Shown here: positions 17,384 to 26,562 of the stretch, piece by piece
Position numbering within the stretch: position 1 is the stretch's first letter
Layout of the letters: the number at the start of each line of letters is the position of its first letter
From: Baia soyae
Lineage (GTDB): Bacteria > Bacillota > Bacilli > Thermoactinomycetales > Thermoactinomycetaceae
Length of the DNA stretch: 60,701 bases
Direction: 5' to 3'
Assembly (NCBI RefSeq): GCF_004341445.1
Contig: NZ_SLXV01000013.1
Span: 1 to 60,701, forward strand
Position numbers and translations under genes: made by a program
Notes under the pieces: model-generated
Seen by the model: only the letters and a program-made list of their open reading frames with translations
Told to the model about the DNA's origin: nothing
Database searches by the model: none

Positions 17384-18508
17384 ATGAAAATCGGTATCAC
17401 ATGTTACCCCACACATGGAGGCTCTGGAGTGGTGGCGACGGAGTTGGGAAAATTACTGGCGGATCGTGGTCATCAAGTCCACTTTATCAGCTATGATATG
17501 CCCTTTCGCTTAGGTGGGTTTCACCAAAACATATATTATCATCCAGTAGAAGCCAATCAATATTCTCTGTTTAAATATCCTCCGTATGACTTGGCTTTAG
17601 CTAGTCGAATGGCACAGGTTGCCCAAACATACAAGTTGGACTTGCTTCATGTGCATTATGCGGTTCCTCACGCGATTGCGGCTGTTTTAGCAAAGCAGAT
17701 GGTAGGCGATCACCTAAAAATCGTCACAACCCTTCATGGCACAGACATCACGGTATTAGGTGAAGATCCAGTCCTAAAAGACGTGATCAAGTTTGGCATA
17801 ACCCAGAGTGACCGAGTGACGGCGGTATCAGATAGCCTAGCAGAACAGACGATTGATATCTTTCAAGTAGAGACTCCAATTGAGCGGATCTATAACTTTG
17901 TGGATCAACGTGTGTACTATCCAAGGGACGTGACAGGAGCTTGTGAGAAGTATACTCCTTGTAGCGATGAAAAAACGTTGTTACATATTTCTAACTTCCG
18001 CCCTGTGAAACGGACAGAAGACGTAATTCGAATCTTTGCTCAAGTACATGAGAAAGTCCCAACAAAATTGCTACTTGTGGGTGAAGGACCCGACTCTATC
18101 CCTATTCGCAAGATGGTGCAAAGTCTCGGATTAGAAAAGAAAGTCGCCTTCTTAGGTAAACAAGACGATGTGGCACAAATCCACTCTTTAGCCGATCTGT
18201 TACTTCTCCCATCTGAAAAAGAAAGCTTCGGTTTAGTGGCACTAGAGGCCATGGCTTGCGGAGTTCCAACAATCGGATCAAACGCAGGTGGACTGCCTGA
18301 AGTGGTAGAACATGGTGTAACAGGCTTCCTTTCACATATCGGTGACGTCGATTCGATGGCCAGCAATGCGATCAAACTATTAACAGAGCCTTCCTTATAT
18401 GATCAATTTGTAGAAGCGGGTATGGAAAGAGTGCAAAAACACTTCTCCGGAGAAGCGGTTGTCGAGTTATATGAGAGTTTGTATCGTGAGGTACTAGAGG
18501 AACGTTAA
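17384..18508 (+). CDS. bshA: N-acetyl-alpha-D-glucosaminyl L-malate synthase BshA
   Basis: 374 residues, GT4 glycosyltransferase (GT-B fold). Joins UDP-GlcNAc to L-malate, the first step of bacillithiol synthesis. 'GITCYPTHGGSGVVATELG' at the N-terminus and the nucleotide-sugar site 'LLPSEKESFGLVALEAMACG' with 'PTIGSNAGGLPEVV' are typical. The frame is open from 17267, inside bshB1, but ATG 17384 has AGGGGTG and begins exactly at the family start. Confidence 0.95.
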   Translation: MKIGITCYPTHGGSGVVATELGKLLADRGHQVHFISYDMPFRLGGFHQNIYYHPVEANQYSLFKYPPYDLALASRMAQVAQTYKLDLLHVHYAVPHAIAAVLAKQMVGDHLKIVTTLHGTDITVLGEDPVLKDVIKFGITQSDRVTAVSDSLAEQTIDIFQVETPIERIYNFVDQRVYYPRDVTGACEKYTPCSDEKTLLHISNFRPVKRTEDVIRIFAQVHEKVPTKLLLVGEGPDSIPIRKMVQSLGLEKKVAFLGKQDDVAQIHSLADLLLLPSEKESFGLVALEAMACGVPTIGSNAGGLPEVVEHGVTGFLSHIGDVDSMASNAIKLLTEPSLYDQFVEAGMERVQKHFSGEAVVELYESLYREVLEER

Positions 18509-18521
18509 AGGTGGTGAACAC

Positions 18522-19748
18522 ATGGATCCTAGGCGAAAAGCCGCTCATGCAGTCATTCAGATGCTAAATGAATCAGGCTATGAAGCATACTTAGTTGGAG
18601 GATGCGTGCGCGATCTACTACTGGATCGAGTTCCAAACGATTATGATATTGCCACTTCAGCAACCCCATCTGAAGTTCAAAACTTGTTTGCTCGTTCTGT
18701 TGCTACAGGAATTGAACATGGGACCATAACGGTGCTATGGGACCAAGAAACAGTAGAAGTAACAACCTTTCGAACAGAAGGGGTTTATGAAGACCATCGT
18801 CGCCCAAGTGGAGTCCAGTTTGTACGATCCTTACGAGATGATTTACAGCGGAGAGACTTTACCATAAATGCGATGGCGATGGATTTAGATGAAAATTTAT
18901 ATGACTATTTTGATGGACAGACTGACTTAGCCAGTGGGATGATTCGCGCGGTTGGGACTGCGGCGGAGCGCTTTCAAGAAGATGCTTTGCGTATGATTCG
19001 AGCTGCGCGATTTGCGGCTCAGTTTTCCTTTTCGATTGATCCACTTACTAAAGAAGCGATGGGGCGTTGTAAGCAGGATGTACAGTACCTGTCTGTCGAA
19101 CGAATTATGACCGAGATGGATAAGATTTTGGGAAGCCCAACCCCCCACATCGGTTTTCAAGTGTTTCTACATACTGAGCTTTTTCATCACATGCCTCCTT
19201 TTACTCGATGGCAATGGAATCAGGAGAGAGTAAGAGAACGGCTTACCCATATTCCAATCAACTGCCAGCGTGCAGGGAAATGGGTTTGGTTCCTTCTCGC
19301 ATTCGGCACGACTGCGGACTCCTTGGAAAGCAGAGCTCGTGAGTGTAAATGTTCCAAAAAAGATTCCCAGCTATTCCGGTCTATTATGGAGATATTGGCA
19401 CAATGGGAGAAAGTAAAAATGCCTGACGAGAAATGGATGAAGCAAATCTTGCTCTGTTATGGAATGGAACCCGTTGTAGAAAGCTACTACATCAGGCAAG
19501 CACTAACCAACGAAACGGGCCTTGAGATGAAGGAATTACGAGACTGGTGGGAAGAAATGCCGGTTAGAAAAGTGACCGATCTATCCATTCAAGGAAATGA
19601 ACTCATTTCATCCATCGGGAAAAAACCGGGTCCATGGGTAAAAGGGGTCTTGTCAGAGTTATGTCGCTTGGTTGCATTGGGAGAGATTGCAAATCAAAAA
19701 GAAATTTTGTTGAAAGTAGGGGGCCAAATTGCCACAAAGTATTCGTGA
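18522..19748 (+). CDS. cca: CCA tRNA nucleotidyltransferase
   Basis: 408 residues, class II nucleotidyltransferase. Adds CCA to tRNA 3' ends without a template. 'YLVGGCVRDLLLDRVPNDYD' holds the GG motif and the catalytic DxD, followed by 'RRDFTINAMAMD' and 'EDALRMIRAARFAAQ'. Its 3' end overlaps the start of birA by 20 bp, so translation is probably coupled. Length is typical of Bacillales CCA enzymes. Confidence 0.96.
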   Translation: MDPRRKAAHAVIQMLNESGYEAYLVGGCVRDLLLDRVPNDYDIATSATPSEVQNLFARSVATGIEHGTITVLWDQETVEVTTFRTEGVYEDHRRPSGVQFVRSLRDDLQRRDFTINAMAMDLDENLYDYFDGQTDLASGMIRAVGTAAERFQEDALRMIRAARFAAQFSFSIDPLTKEAMGRCKQDVQYLSVERIMTEMDKILGSPTPHIGFQVFLHTELFHHMPPFTRWQWNQERVRERLTHIPINCQRAGKWVWFLLAFGTTADSLESRARECKCSKKDSQLFRSIMEILAQWEKVKMPDEKWMKQILLCYGMEPVVESYYIRQALTNETGLEMKELRDWWEEMPVRKVTDLSIQGNELISSIGKKPGPWVKGVLSELCRLVALGEIANQKEILLKVGGQIATKYS

Positions 19749-20712
19749 TGAAATCTTGGCCGTATTATTGGACCGCCAGCCTAATTATCTATCAGGGGAA
19801 GAGTTGAGTCATAAAGTTGGAGTAAGTAGGGCGGCTATCTGGAAGCACATGGAGGAACTGCGGGCTGGAGGATATGAGATTGAAGCGAAACCGCGCAGTG
19901 GCTATCGTCTGGTATACAGGCCTGATCGAGTGGCTCCGGAAGAAATCTATTCCCATCTACAAACCAAACGGTTTGGTCGTGAAATTCAATATCAAAACCA
20001 TACTCCATCCACCCAAATCATCGCACACCAATGGGCCAAGGAAGACGCACCAGAGGGGGCTGTCGTGATTGCAGATGAGCAGGGTGATGGCAAAGGTCGT
20101 CTAGGACGTGTATGGCATTCTCCCCCTCGTACAGGGATCTGGATGAGCCTGATTTTACGTCCGCCCATTGCTTTGCAAAGTGCATCCCATCTCACGATTT
20201 TAACGTCTGTTGGGATTAAACGTGGAATCGAAAGAGTAACTGGCTTGGACATACAAATTAAATGGCCGAATGATTTGCTAATCGTTGGGAAGAAAGTTTG
20301 TGGGGTATTAACGGAGATTCGGGGAGAGCAAGATTGCATTCACTATGCCATCATCGGGATCGGGATGAATGTGAATACAAAAAAACAAGATTTCCCTAAA
20401 GAGATTTTGGATATCGCCACATCGTTAACCATCGAATTAGGTGGAGATATCCACCGTGCCACGTTAATTGCGGCTGTTTTAGAGGAACTGGAAGAGTGTT
20501 ACGAGCGATATCTACAGGAGGGCTTTCAGACTATCCAACAAGAGTGGGAGTCAAGCGCCTATAAGATGAATCAAATGATTACCGTGCGAACACCTCAGGG
20601 GAATCATACGGGTATTCTCAAGGGTTTATATGACACGGGTGCACTAAAGTTGCAAGTGGATCAAGGAACCATAGCGATTTATTCTGCAGAAATCGATATA
20701 GAAAAATATTGA
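19729..20712 (+). CDS. birA: Biotin--[acetyl-CoA-carboxylase] ligase / biotin operon repressor
   Basis: 327 residues. The N-terminal winged helix (about 1-65; 'LSHKVGVSRAAIWKHMEEL') marks it as a bifunctional ligase/repressor. The catalytic domain follows with 'GDGKGRLGRVWHSPPRTGIW', 'IKWPNDLLI' and 'CGVLTEI', which bind biotinyl-AMP. The TTG start lies inside cca with GTAGGGGG just upstream. No biotin biosynthesis operator is visible in this window, so the regulated genes are elsewhere. Confidence 0.95.
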   Translation: MPQSIRDEILAVLLDRQPNYLSGEELSHKVGVSRAAIWKHMEELRAGGYEIEAKPRSGYRLVYRPDRVAPEEIYSHLQTKRFGREIQYQNHTPSTQIIAHQWAKEDAPEGAVVIADEQGDGKGRLGRVWHSPPRTGIWMSLILRPPIALQSASHLTILTSVGIKRGIERVTGLDIQIKWPNDLLIVGKKVCGVLTEIRGEQDCIHYAIIGIGMNVNTKKQDFPKEILDIATSLTIELGGDIHRATLIAAVLEELEECYERYLQEGFQTIQQEWESSAYKMNQMITVRTPQGNHTGILKGLYDTGALKLQVDQGTIAIYSAEIDIEKY

Positions 20713-20723
20713 GGGGATAGCCA

Positions 20724-21590
20724 ATGAAGAAAGTAACGATTCGTACACTTGCCAAGATGAAACGTGAACAAACTCCGATTGCGATGATTACCGCTTACGA
20801 TTATCCGAGTGCTATGTTGGTAGAAGAGGCCGGGGCAGATGTGATCTTAGTGGGGGATTCACTGGGAATGGTGGTTCTCGGTTATGATTCCACGATTCCG
20901 GTAACGCTTGCGGATATGATTCATCATACGAAAGCAGTAACTCGCGGGGCGAAGCGAGCCATGGTGATTGCAGATCTCCCGTTCTTGGTGGCTCACTTAT
21001 CTCGTGATGAGGTATTAAAAGCGGCGGGCAGGCTGATGCAAGAAGCAAATGCATATGGGGTTAAGTTAGAAGGTGGCAGTGAAATAATCGACCAGATGCA
21101 AGCTTTGGTGCAAGCTGGGGTTCCTGTGATGGCTCATCTCGGCCTACAGCCACAATCGGTAAATAAATTAGGTGGCTACCTTATACAAGGAAAAGATCCA
21201 TCCTCCGCCTTGCATTTAATCGAAGAGGCCAAAAAAGTGGAGGCGGCTGGCGCATTTGCTCTCGTGCTTGAATGTGTTCCTGAAGAATTAGCAAGGCAGA
21301 TTCGAGATGAGATTTCGATTCCTGTGATTGGGATTGGTGCAGGGCGATATTGTGATGGTCAAGTTCTTGTCTTTCATGATGTGTTGCAAATAGGTGGTGG
21401 AGATTTTCAGCCTTCGTTTGTGAAAAGGTACGCTGATGTGGGCGAGTTGATCAAACAAGGGATTCGCTCTTACGTTGAAGAGGTGAAAGGGCAACAATTC
21501 CCGGCTGAGAAACACGTATCCCATCTGTCTCCTGAGACGGAACAACATCTCTATGGCGGTGGCCAGAAGGAGAAGGAAGGCATATTATGA
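20724..21590 (+). CDS. panB: 3-methyl-2-oxobutanoate hydroxymethyltransferase
   Basis: 288 residues. First committed pantothenate step: adds a hydroxymethyl group from methylene-tetrahydrofolate to ketoisovalerate. 'MITAYDYPSAMLVEEAGAD' in the N-terminal part, the metal site 'LVGDSLGMVVLGYDST', and 'PVIGIGAGRYCDGQVLV' are family signatures. Starts 11 bp after birA and overlaps panC by 4 bp (ATGA-type coupling), giving a panBCD operon. Confidence 0.97.
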   Translation: MKKVTIRTLAKMKREQTPIAMITAYDYPSAMLVEEAGADVILVGDSLGMVVLGYDSTIPVTLADMIHHTKAVTRGAKRAMVIADLPFLVAHLSRDEVLKAAGRLMQEANAYGVKLEGGSEIIDQMQALVQAGVPVMAHLGLQPQSVNKLGGYLIQGKDPSSALHLIEEAKKVEAAGAFALVLECVPEELARQIRDEISIPVIGIGAGRYCDGQVLVFHDVLQIGGGDFQPSFVKRYADVGELIKQGIRSYVEEVKGQQFPAEKHVSHLSPETEQHLYGGGQKEKEGIL

Positions 21591-22450
21591 AAGTGATCAC
21601 AACAAAATCCGAACTAAGATCTTCCTTGCAATCGTCACGCACAGATCGTAAAAGGATTGGATTTGTACCAACTATGGGGTATCTACATGAGGGTCACATA
21701 AGTTTAGTAAAACAAGCTAAACTAGAGTGTGATATAGTAGTGATGTCGATTTTTGTTAACCCACTACAATTTGGACCAAATGAAGATCTGAATCGTTATC
21801 CCCGTGATTTTGAACGGGATTGTGAGTTAGCAAAAAAAGCAGGCGTTGACTATTTATTTCATCCTGATGTATCAGAGATGTACCCGAGTCAATCGTTAAC
21901 CTATGTGCGAGTTGGCCAGATTACAGAAAAGCTATGCGGTGCCTCTAGACCAGGTCATTTTGATGGTGTGGCTACTGTAGTAACGAAACTATTTCAGATT
22001 GTGCAACCAGACCGAGCGTATTTTGGGTTAAAAGATGCCCAACAAGTAGCTGTCATCGAGCAGATGGTACTAGATCTTGATATCCCGGTAACCATTGTTC
22101 CTTGCGAGATTGTTAGAGAATCAGATGGACTAGCATTAAGTTCGCGCAATGTGTTTTTAACTCCCGAACAACATCAACAGGCATTGATTTTGTCGAAAAG
22201 CCTTCAGATGGCAAAAGATAAATTAGCTTCTCATTTGTTTGAAAGTACTGATCAAGTGAGTCAATTTGTGATCCAGCAGATTCAAACACAATCTCTGGCT
22301 GAGATAGACTATGTTGATACTCTGCAGTATCCATCACTTGAGAGCCCGAATTCTCTTACAGATGACCTACTCATCGCAGTTGCAGTACGTTTCGGCTCTA
22401 CACGCCTGATTGATAATGTACTGGTCCGTCATAACAACAAGGAGTGTTAA
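21587..22450 (+). CDS. panC: Pantothenate synthetase
   Basis: 287 residues. ATP-dependent condensation of pantoate and beta-alanine. Nucleotidyl-transferase-type motifs '[19 protein letters not shown]' (with the HxGH signature), '[18 protein letters not shown]', 'YFGLKDAQQ' and 'LALSSRN' are present. Middle gene of panBCD; panD starts 4 bp after its stop. Confidence 0.97.
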   Translation: MKVITTKSELRSSLQSSRTDRKRIGFVPTMGYLHEGHISLVKQAKLECDIVVMSIFVNPLQFGPNEDLNRYPRDFERDCELAKKAGVDYLFHPDVSEMYPSQSLTYVRVGQITEKLCGASRPGHFDGVATVVTKLFQIVQPDRAYFGLKDAQQVAVIEQMVLDLDIPVTIVPCEIVRESDGLALSSRNVFLTPEQHQQALILSKSLQMAKDKLASHLFESTDQVSQFVIQQIQTQSLAEIDYVDTLQYPSLESPNSLTDDLLIAVAVRFGSTRLIDNVLVRHNNKEC

Positions 22451-22454
22451 TCCC

Positions 22455-22838
22455 ATGTTTCGTACGATGATGAAATCAAAAATACATCGTGCTATCGTAA
22501 CAGAAGCGAATTTGAACTATGTAGGTAGTATCACCATTGATGAGGATATCATGGATCGAGTCGATATTTTGGCTAATGAGAAAGTGCAAATCGTCAATAA
22601 TAATAACGGTGCCCGTCTCGAAACGTATGCCATTCCAGGTGAGCGTGGTAGCGGAGTGCTATGTTTAAATGGTGCAGCTGCTCGCCTTGTGCAACCAGGT
22701 GATACCGTGATTGTCATTGCTTATGCATTAATGGATGATGCTACTTCTCGAACTTATCGGCCGAAGATTGCTATCATGGATGAAGGCAATCAGATTTCAC
22801 AGATGCTTGGTGAAGAAATTCATGGTGTCATTATCTAA
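22455..22838 (+). CDS. panD: Aspartate 1-decarboxylase proenzyme
   Basis: 127 residues. Makes beta-alanine for pantothenate. The proenzyme cleaves itself between Gly24 and Ser25 ('YVGSITID') to form the pyruvoyl cofactor; both residues are present, as are '[13 protein letters not shown]' and '[15 protein letters not shown]'. The frame is open from 22410, but ATG 22455 has AAGGAGTG upstream and starts the family sequence. The operon ends at a very strong terminator. Confidence 0.96.
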   Translation: MFRTMMKSKIHRAIVTEANLNYVGSITIDEDIMDRVDILANEKVQIVNNNNGARLETYAIPGERGSGVLCLNGAAARLVQPGDTVIVIAYALMDDATSRTYRPKIAIMDEGNQISQMLGEEIHGVII

Positions 22839-22846
22839 ATTGAATA

Positions 22847-22904
22847 AGAAACCAATATAAAAACTCCCTAATTTCTCGTTTAGGGGGTTTTTATATTGGT
22901 TTCT
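22847..22904. terminator. Strong terminator after panBCD
   Basis: Stem of about 24 pairs (GAAACCAATATAAAAACTCC side, 22848 onward; mirrored in 22881-22903), with A-run and T-run on opposite arms, so it could work in both directions. Confidence 0.85.
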
Positions 22905-22967
22905 GAATACATTTCCTTCATAAGGAGATACTCCAAACATCAAGCATGAATGAGCGGAGGAGATTTT

Positions 22968-24344
22968 ATGTTTCAGCCCCAATGGATCGAAATCGTGGAA
23001 CAGACGTTAAAAGAGATTGAAGCAAATTATCCGGATAGCCCTTTAAAAGACCGCCAAAAATGGAAAGGTCGTTTTCGTCAATTAAAAAAATCGTGTGATC
23101 AGCTATTGGAATCATGGTCTGCTATTGAGGAGAGAGTGGCCCAATTGATTCATGAGCATCCAGAGCTGATGAATGATGAAAAAGAGGTAGAAGAAGAGTT
23201 TTGGATTCATGAATCAGTGGTCCGTCAGTTTCGACAAGGTCAAGGATACTTTAATCTTACTATGTTTCATGAGGCCAAAGATTTGTTCCATCAAGTTGTT
23301 CATCAAGAGCCTGATTTTTTATTGGGACGTATTTATTTAGGATTATCACAGTTCCATGCGGGTGAACTAGAAGAGTCTGCCAATCATTTTCATCTCGTGA
23401 TTCGCACGACGACACAAGATGTATTTGTGGGATTTGCCACACATATGCTGGGATGTATAGAAGTGAAACAAGGGAATGATACGCAGGCCATCAAGCATTT
23501 TCGCAAGGTGATTAGCATCATCCCAGATCACAGTGATAGCTGGTTTAACTTAGGTACTTGTTATTATCGAATGGGCGAATATCATGAAGCGATTCCTCAT
23601 TTTTATCATGCTTTAAATATAAATGAGCACGACTGGGAATCGATGCATTATTTATCCAATTGTTATAGGCACTATCGTGAATGGGGAAGCGTTAATTTCT
23701 GGCGAATGGCTTCTTATGAGAAAACGCATCATCCGATTGTGATGATTTCCATAGCCCATGACTATGAAGAAATGGGTGAACATGATAAAGCGATCGAATG
23801 GTACCGGAAATTAATCTCCAATCAAGAGCATCGATTTATGGCTTATCATGGAATTGCTTGGAATTTCTGGGCGAAACATGATGCTGACTCTTCTTTGTTG
23901 TGGTTAAAGAAAGGTCTTACACTCGATCCTAAAAATCCGAACTTGTTATTTACGTTTGCATGGATCTCCTTTTTACAAGGACAAGATGATAAAGTAGAAA
24001 AAGTTTTATCCCATATCCCGATGGAAGCACAGCAACAGCCCAATTGGATTGCCATGCGCTCCCGTCTTTCTACCAAAGCAGGAAAGACACCAGAAGCCAT
24101 TCAAATCGCCGAAGAAATGATTGAACAAGAGCAATCTTCTTCTCAAGCGATGGGGCATTACCAAAAAGGGAGAGCTTTATTAGAGATGGGACAGGTTACA
24201 GAAGCGATTGAGCAGTTTCAGGAGGCGCATTCCCGTTTGAAAAACTGGAGAGATCCGATCTTTTATCAAGGAATATGTCACTTAATTGAAGGACGTTCCG
24301 ATTTGATGCAACAATGCTGGAAGGAAATTTGCTTGTCATCCTAA
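22968..24344 (+). CDS. Tetratricopeptide-repeat protein
   Basis: About 458 residues. From about residue 90 to the end the sequence is a chain of TPR-like helical pairs, for example 'YLGLSQFHAGELEESANHF', 'DSWFNLGTCYYRMGEYHEAI', 'AHDYEEMGEHDKAIEWYRKL' and 'GRALLEMGQVTEAIEQFQEA'. The first 85 residues are charged helices, perhaps a coiled coil. It has no signal peptide or membrane segment, so it is probably a cytosolic scaffold. ATG 22968 has CGGAGGAG. In B. subtilis dinG follows panD; here this gene and ku take that place. Specific function unknown. Confidence 0.8.
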   Translation: MFQPQWIEIVEQTLKEIEANYPDSPLKDRQKWKGRFRQLKKSCDQLLESWSAIEERVAQLIHEHPELMNDEKEVEEEFWIHESVVRQFRQGQGYFNLTMFHEAKDLFHQVVHQEPDFLLGRIYLGLSQFHAGELEESANHFHLVIRTTTQDVFVGFATHMLGCIEVKQGNDTQAIKHFRKVISIIPDHSDSWFNLGTCYYRMGEYHEAIPHFYHALNINEHDWESMHYLSNCYRHYREWGSVNFWRMASYEKTHHPIVMISIAHDYEEMGEHDKAIEWYRKLISNQEHRFMAYHGIAWNFWAKHDADSSLLWLKKGLTLDPKNPNLLFTFAWISFLQGQDDKVEKVLSHIPMEAQQQPNWIAMRSRLSTKAGKTPEAIQIAEEMIEQEQSSSQAMGHYQKGRALLEMGQVTEAIEQFQEAHSRLKNWRDPIFYQGICHLIEGRSDLMQQCWKEICLSS

Positions 24345-24366
24345 TCATAGATGGAGGTAATAGATC

Positions 24367-25248
24367 GTGCATACGATGTGGAAAGGATCGATTAGCTTCG
24401 GTCTGGTAAACATACCGATTAAAATGTTTGCGGCAACGGAAGAGAAGAATGTTAAGTTTCGTTATCTTCATAGTAAGTGTCAAACGCCTATTCAGACCGT
24501 ACGAACTTGTCCGCAATGTCAGCAGGAAGTTCCATGGGGCGAAGTGGTAAAGGGTTTCGAATATGCGGATGGTAAGTTTGTGGTGATGGATGAAGAAGAG
24601 ATGGCTGGCTTACTGCCTGATGCCAATAAGGCGATTGAGATTCTAGATTTTGTGGATCTAGATCAAATTGATCCCATTTACTTTCAAAAGACTTACTATC
24701 TAGGATCCCAAGACCAAAATAATAAAGCATATGCCTTACTTAGAGAAGCGCTAAAAGAGTCGAATAAGATTGGAGTAGCCCAGATTACGATTCGTTCCAA
24801 GCGCTCATTAGCTGTGATAAGAGTCTATCAAAATTGCTTAGTTATGGAGACGGTTCATTATCCGGATGAGGTTCGTGATGTGAGCATGGTCCCAGGCGTT
24901 CCAGAAGCGATGGAACTACCCGAAAAAGAGCTACAAATGGCAAAACAACTGATTGAGAACCTGACTACCGACTTTAATCCTGAACAATATCACGATGAAT
25001 ACCGCCAAGCCATGCAAAATGCAATCGAGCAGAAAATCACAGGCCAAGAAGTAGTAGAAGCTCCTGCACGTCGTCCAGAAAAAGTAATCGATTTGATGGA
25101 AGCCTTGCGAGCCAGTCTCGAAGCAACGAATTCGAATAAAGTAGTCGAAACACCCACAGAACCCTCTAAGAAGAAAATAACCAAGAAAAAAACAGAAAGT
25201 CCCCAAAAAAAATCTACAAAAAAAATACAGAAAAATAAAGAAGCCTAA
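24367..25248 (+). CDS. ku: Non-homologous end-joining protein Ku
   Basis: 293 residues. Forms the homodimeric ring that binds DNA double-strand ends and recruits LigD. The start 'MHTMWKGSISFGLVNIPIKM' is the family hallmark. The beta-barrel core continues to about residue 255, then a lysine-rich tail ('KKKITKKKTESPQKK') gives extra DNA affinity. GTG start with GGAGG upstream. It follows the TPR gene by 22 bp. No ligD is in the window, whereas ku and ligD are adjacent in B. subtilis. In spore formers NHEJ is used during germination. Confidence 0.95.
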   Translation: MHTMWKGSISFGLVNIPIKMFAATEEKNVKFRYLHSKCQTPIQTVRTCPQCQQEVPWGEVVKGFEYADGKFVVMDEEEMAGLLPDANKAIEILDFVDLDQIDPIYFQKTYYLGSQDQNNKAYALLREALKESNKIGVAQITIRSKRSLAVIRVYQNCLVMETVHYPDEVRDVSMVPGVPEAMELPEKELQMAKQLIENLTTDFNPEQYHDEYRQAMQNAIEQKITGQEVVEAPARRPEKVIDLMEALRASLEATNSNKVVETPTEPSKKKITKKKTESPQKKSTKKIQKNKEA

Positions 25249-25597
25249 TTTATCAACAAAAACCCCGATCTATTCTGGGTTTTTTTGTTTTGTAATTTAA
25301 TTATTCTTTATATAAAGAAATTTGCCATCTAAAAAACTCGCCATATTTTACTATTCTTAACTACTTGACGGCTATAATATGATTCCTATACCATGTCATT
25401 TAAATAGATTCAAATATATAAAATCTGTTTCGATTTGTTTGGTCATTTTTATTTGAAATATTTATTAGCAATTACCAATTTCTGATTTATTTTAATTTTT
25501 TCCTGTATCTGGAATGCTGTATAGGGAAATAGATTAGGGAGGCGAACGGTCTAGGAGTATAGCATTCCAAATCATGCTTGATAAAGGGGGCCTTCAC
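25249..25597 (+). promoter_or_regulatory. 349-bp AT-rich gap upstream of the exporter/PKS locus
   Basis: It holds the ku terminator (stem AAAAACCC 25258-25265 and GGGTTTTT 25277-25284), then AT-rich sequence with no open frame. A possible promoter is TTGACG (25365-25370), 16-base spacer, TATACC (25387-25392); a TATAAT at 25373 lacks a matching -35. An 8-bp inverted repeat (GGAATGCT 25511-25518, AGCATTCC 25560-25567) encloses GGGAGGCGAACGG in the leader just before the first gene. No known riboswitch is recognised. Confidence 0.4.
25257..25287 (+). terminator. Terminator after ku
   Basis: Eight-pair stem AAAAACCC/GGGTTTTT with an 11-base loop, followed by a T-run. Confidence 0.75.
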
Positions 25598-26545
25598 TTG
25601 TCCACAAGGGATATTTTAATTTCTACATACGGATTAACCAAAAAATTTGATTCATTTACCGCGGTAAATGAAGTTGATTTAGATATTTATGAGGGTGAAG
25701 TCTTAGGATTGCTGGGGCCTAATGGAGCTGGTAAGACGACACTCATCTCCATGCTGACAACGGTTTTGCCGCCTGATGGGGGTTCGGCCACTGTATGCGG
25801 ATATGATTTGCTGAAGGATAGTTCGAAAGTAAAGCAGAAAGTGAGTCTTGTCCCTCAAGATCTTGCCCTTTATCTTACGCTTACCGCAGAGGAAAATCTC
25901 TCATTCTTTGCTAATTTATATGGTTTGAAAGGCAGAGAGAAGAGATCACGAATCAAAGAAGTGTTAAAAATTGCACAATTAGAAGATTGGGCGAACCGTA
26001 AAGTAGGAGCCTATTCTGGAGGGATGAAAAGGCGTTTAAATTTAGCAATTGGTTTACTAAATCGTCCGAAAGTATTATTTTTGGATGAACCGACTGTGGG
26101 AGTAGACCCTCAATCACGGAATCACATATTTAATTCGATTCAATACTTGGTAAAAGAGTTCCAAATGACAGTGATTTATACGACCCACTACATGGAGGAA
26201 GCCCAAGAACTCTGTGATCGTGTTGCGATTTATGATAAAGGCAAGATATTGGATTTAGAGGAAACAGACACCTTGCTCCAAAAATATGGGGACAAGCAGT
26301 TGGTACTCGATTTTAAGTCCATCCCTGATTGGTTGGTCCAGCATATCTCCTCATTGCCACATGTTGATTCTCACCATGTGATTGATAACAAACTGACCAT
26401 TCATTCCTCCAATCTCTTAGAGGTTACCGAAAACGTTTTGGGCTGGCTTCGTACAAACCAGATACCAGTCGAGTCTTTTAACGTTCACGAGTCTGATCTA
26501 GAGAGTGTATTTCTAAAATTAACAGGCAAAAAACTACGTGATTAG
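25598..26545 (+). CDS. ABC transporter ATP-binding protein (ABC-2 exporter type)
   Basis: About 315 residues. Walker A 'GPNGAGKTT' near residue 40, signature 'YSGGMKRRLNL' near 139, Walker B 'VLFLDEPTVGVDP' near 157, and the His switch 'YTTHYMEEAQELCD'. The C-terminal 90 residues form the accessory domain of drug-export type ATPases (DrrA/NatA/Lnr type). TTG 25598 has AAAGGGGG seven bases upstream; the longer frame from ATG 25574 lacks a site. First gene of the ten-gene locus, so it probably exports that locus's product; this is inference from context. Confidence 0.9.
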   Translation: MSTRDILISTYGLTKKFDSFTAVNEVDLDIYEGEVLGLLGPNGAGKTTLISMLTTVLPPDGGSATVCGYDLLKDSSKVKQKVSLVPQDLALYLTLTAEENLSFFANLYGLKGREKRSRIKEVLKIAQLEDWANRKVGAYSGGMKRRLNLAIGLLNRPKVLFLDEPTVGVDPQSRNHIFNSIQYLVKEFQMTVIYTTHYMEEAQELCDRVAIYDKGKILDLEETDTLLQKYGDKQLVLDFKSIPDWLVQHISSLPHVDSHHVIDNKLTIHSSNLLEVTENVLGWLRTNQIPVESFNVHESDLESVFLKLTGKKLRD

Positions 26546-26562
26546 AGAGCGGAGGGATTCAC

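Noticed and set aside
25373-25378. TATAAT as -10 of the exporter operon
   Set aside because: The neighbouring TTGACG is only two bases away and nothing at 17 bases upstream resembles a -35; a TTGACG/TATACC pair is more likely.
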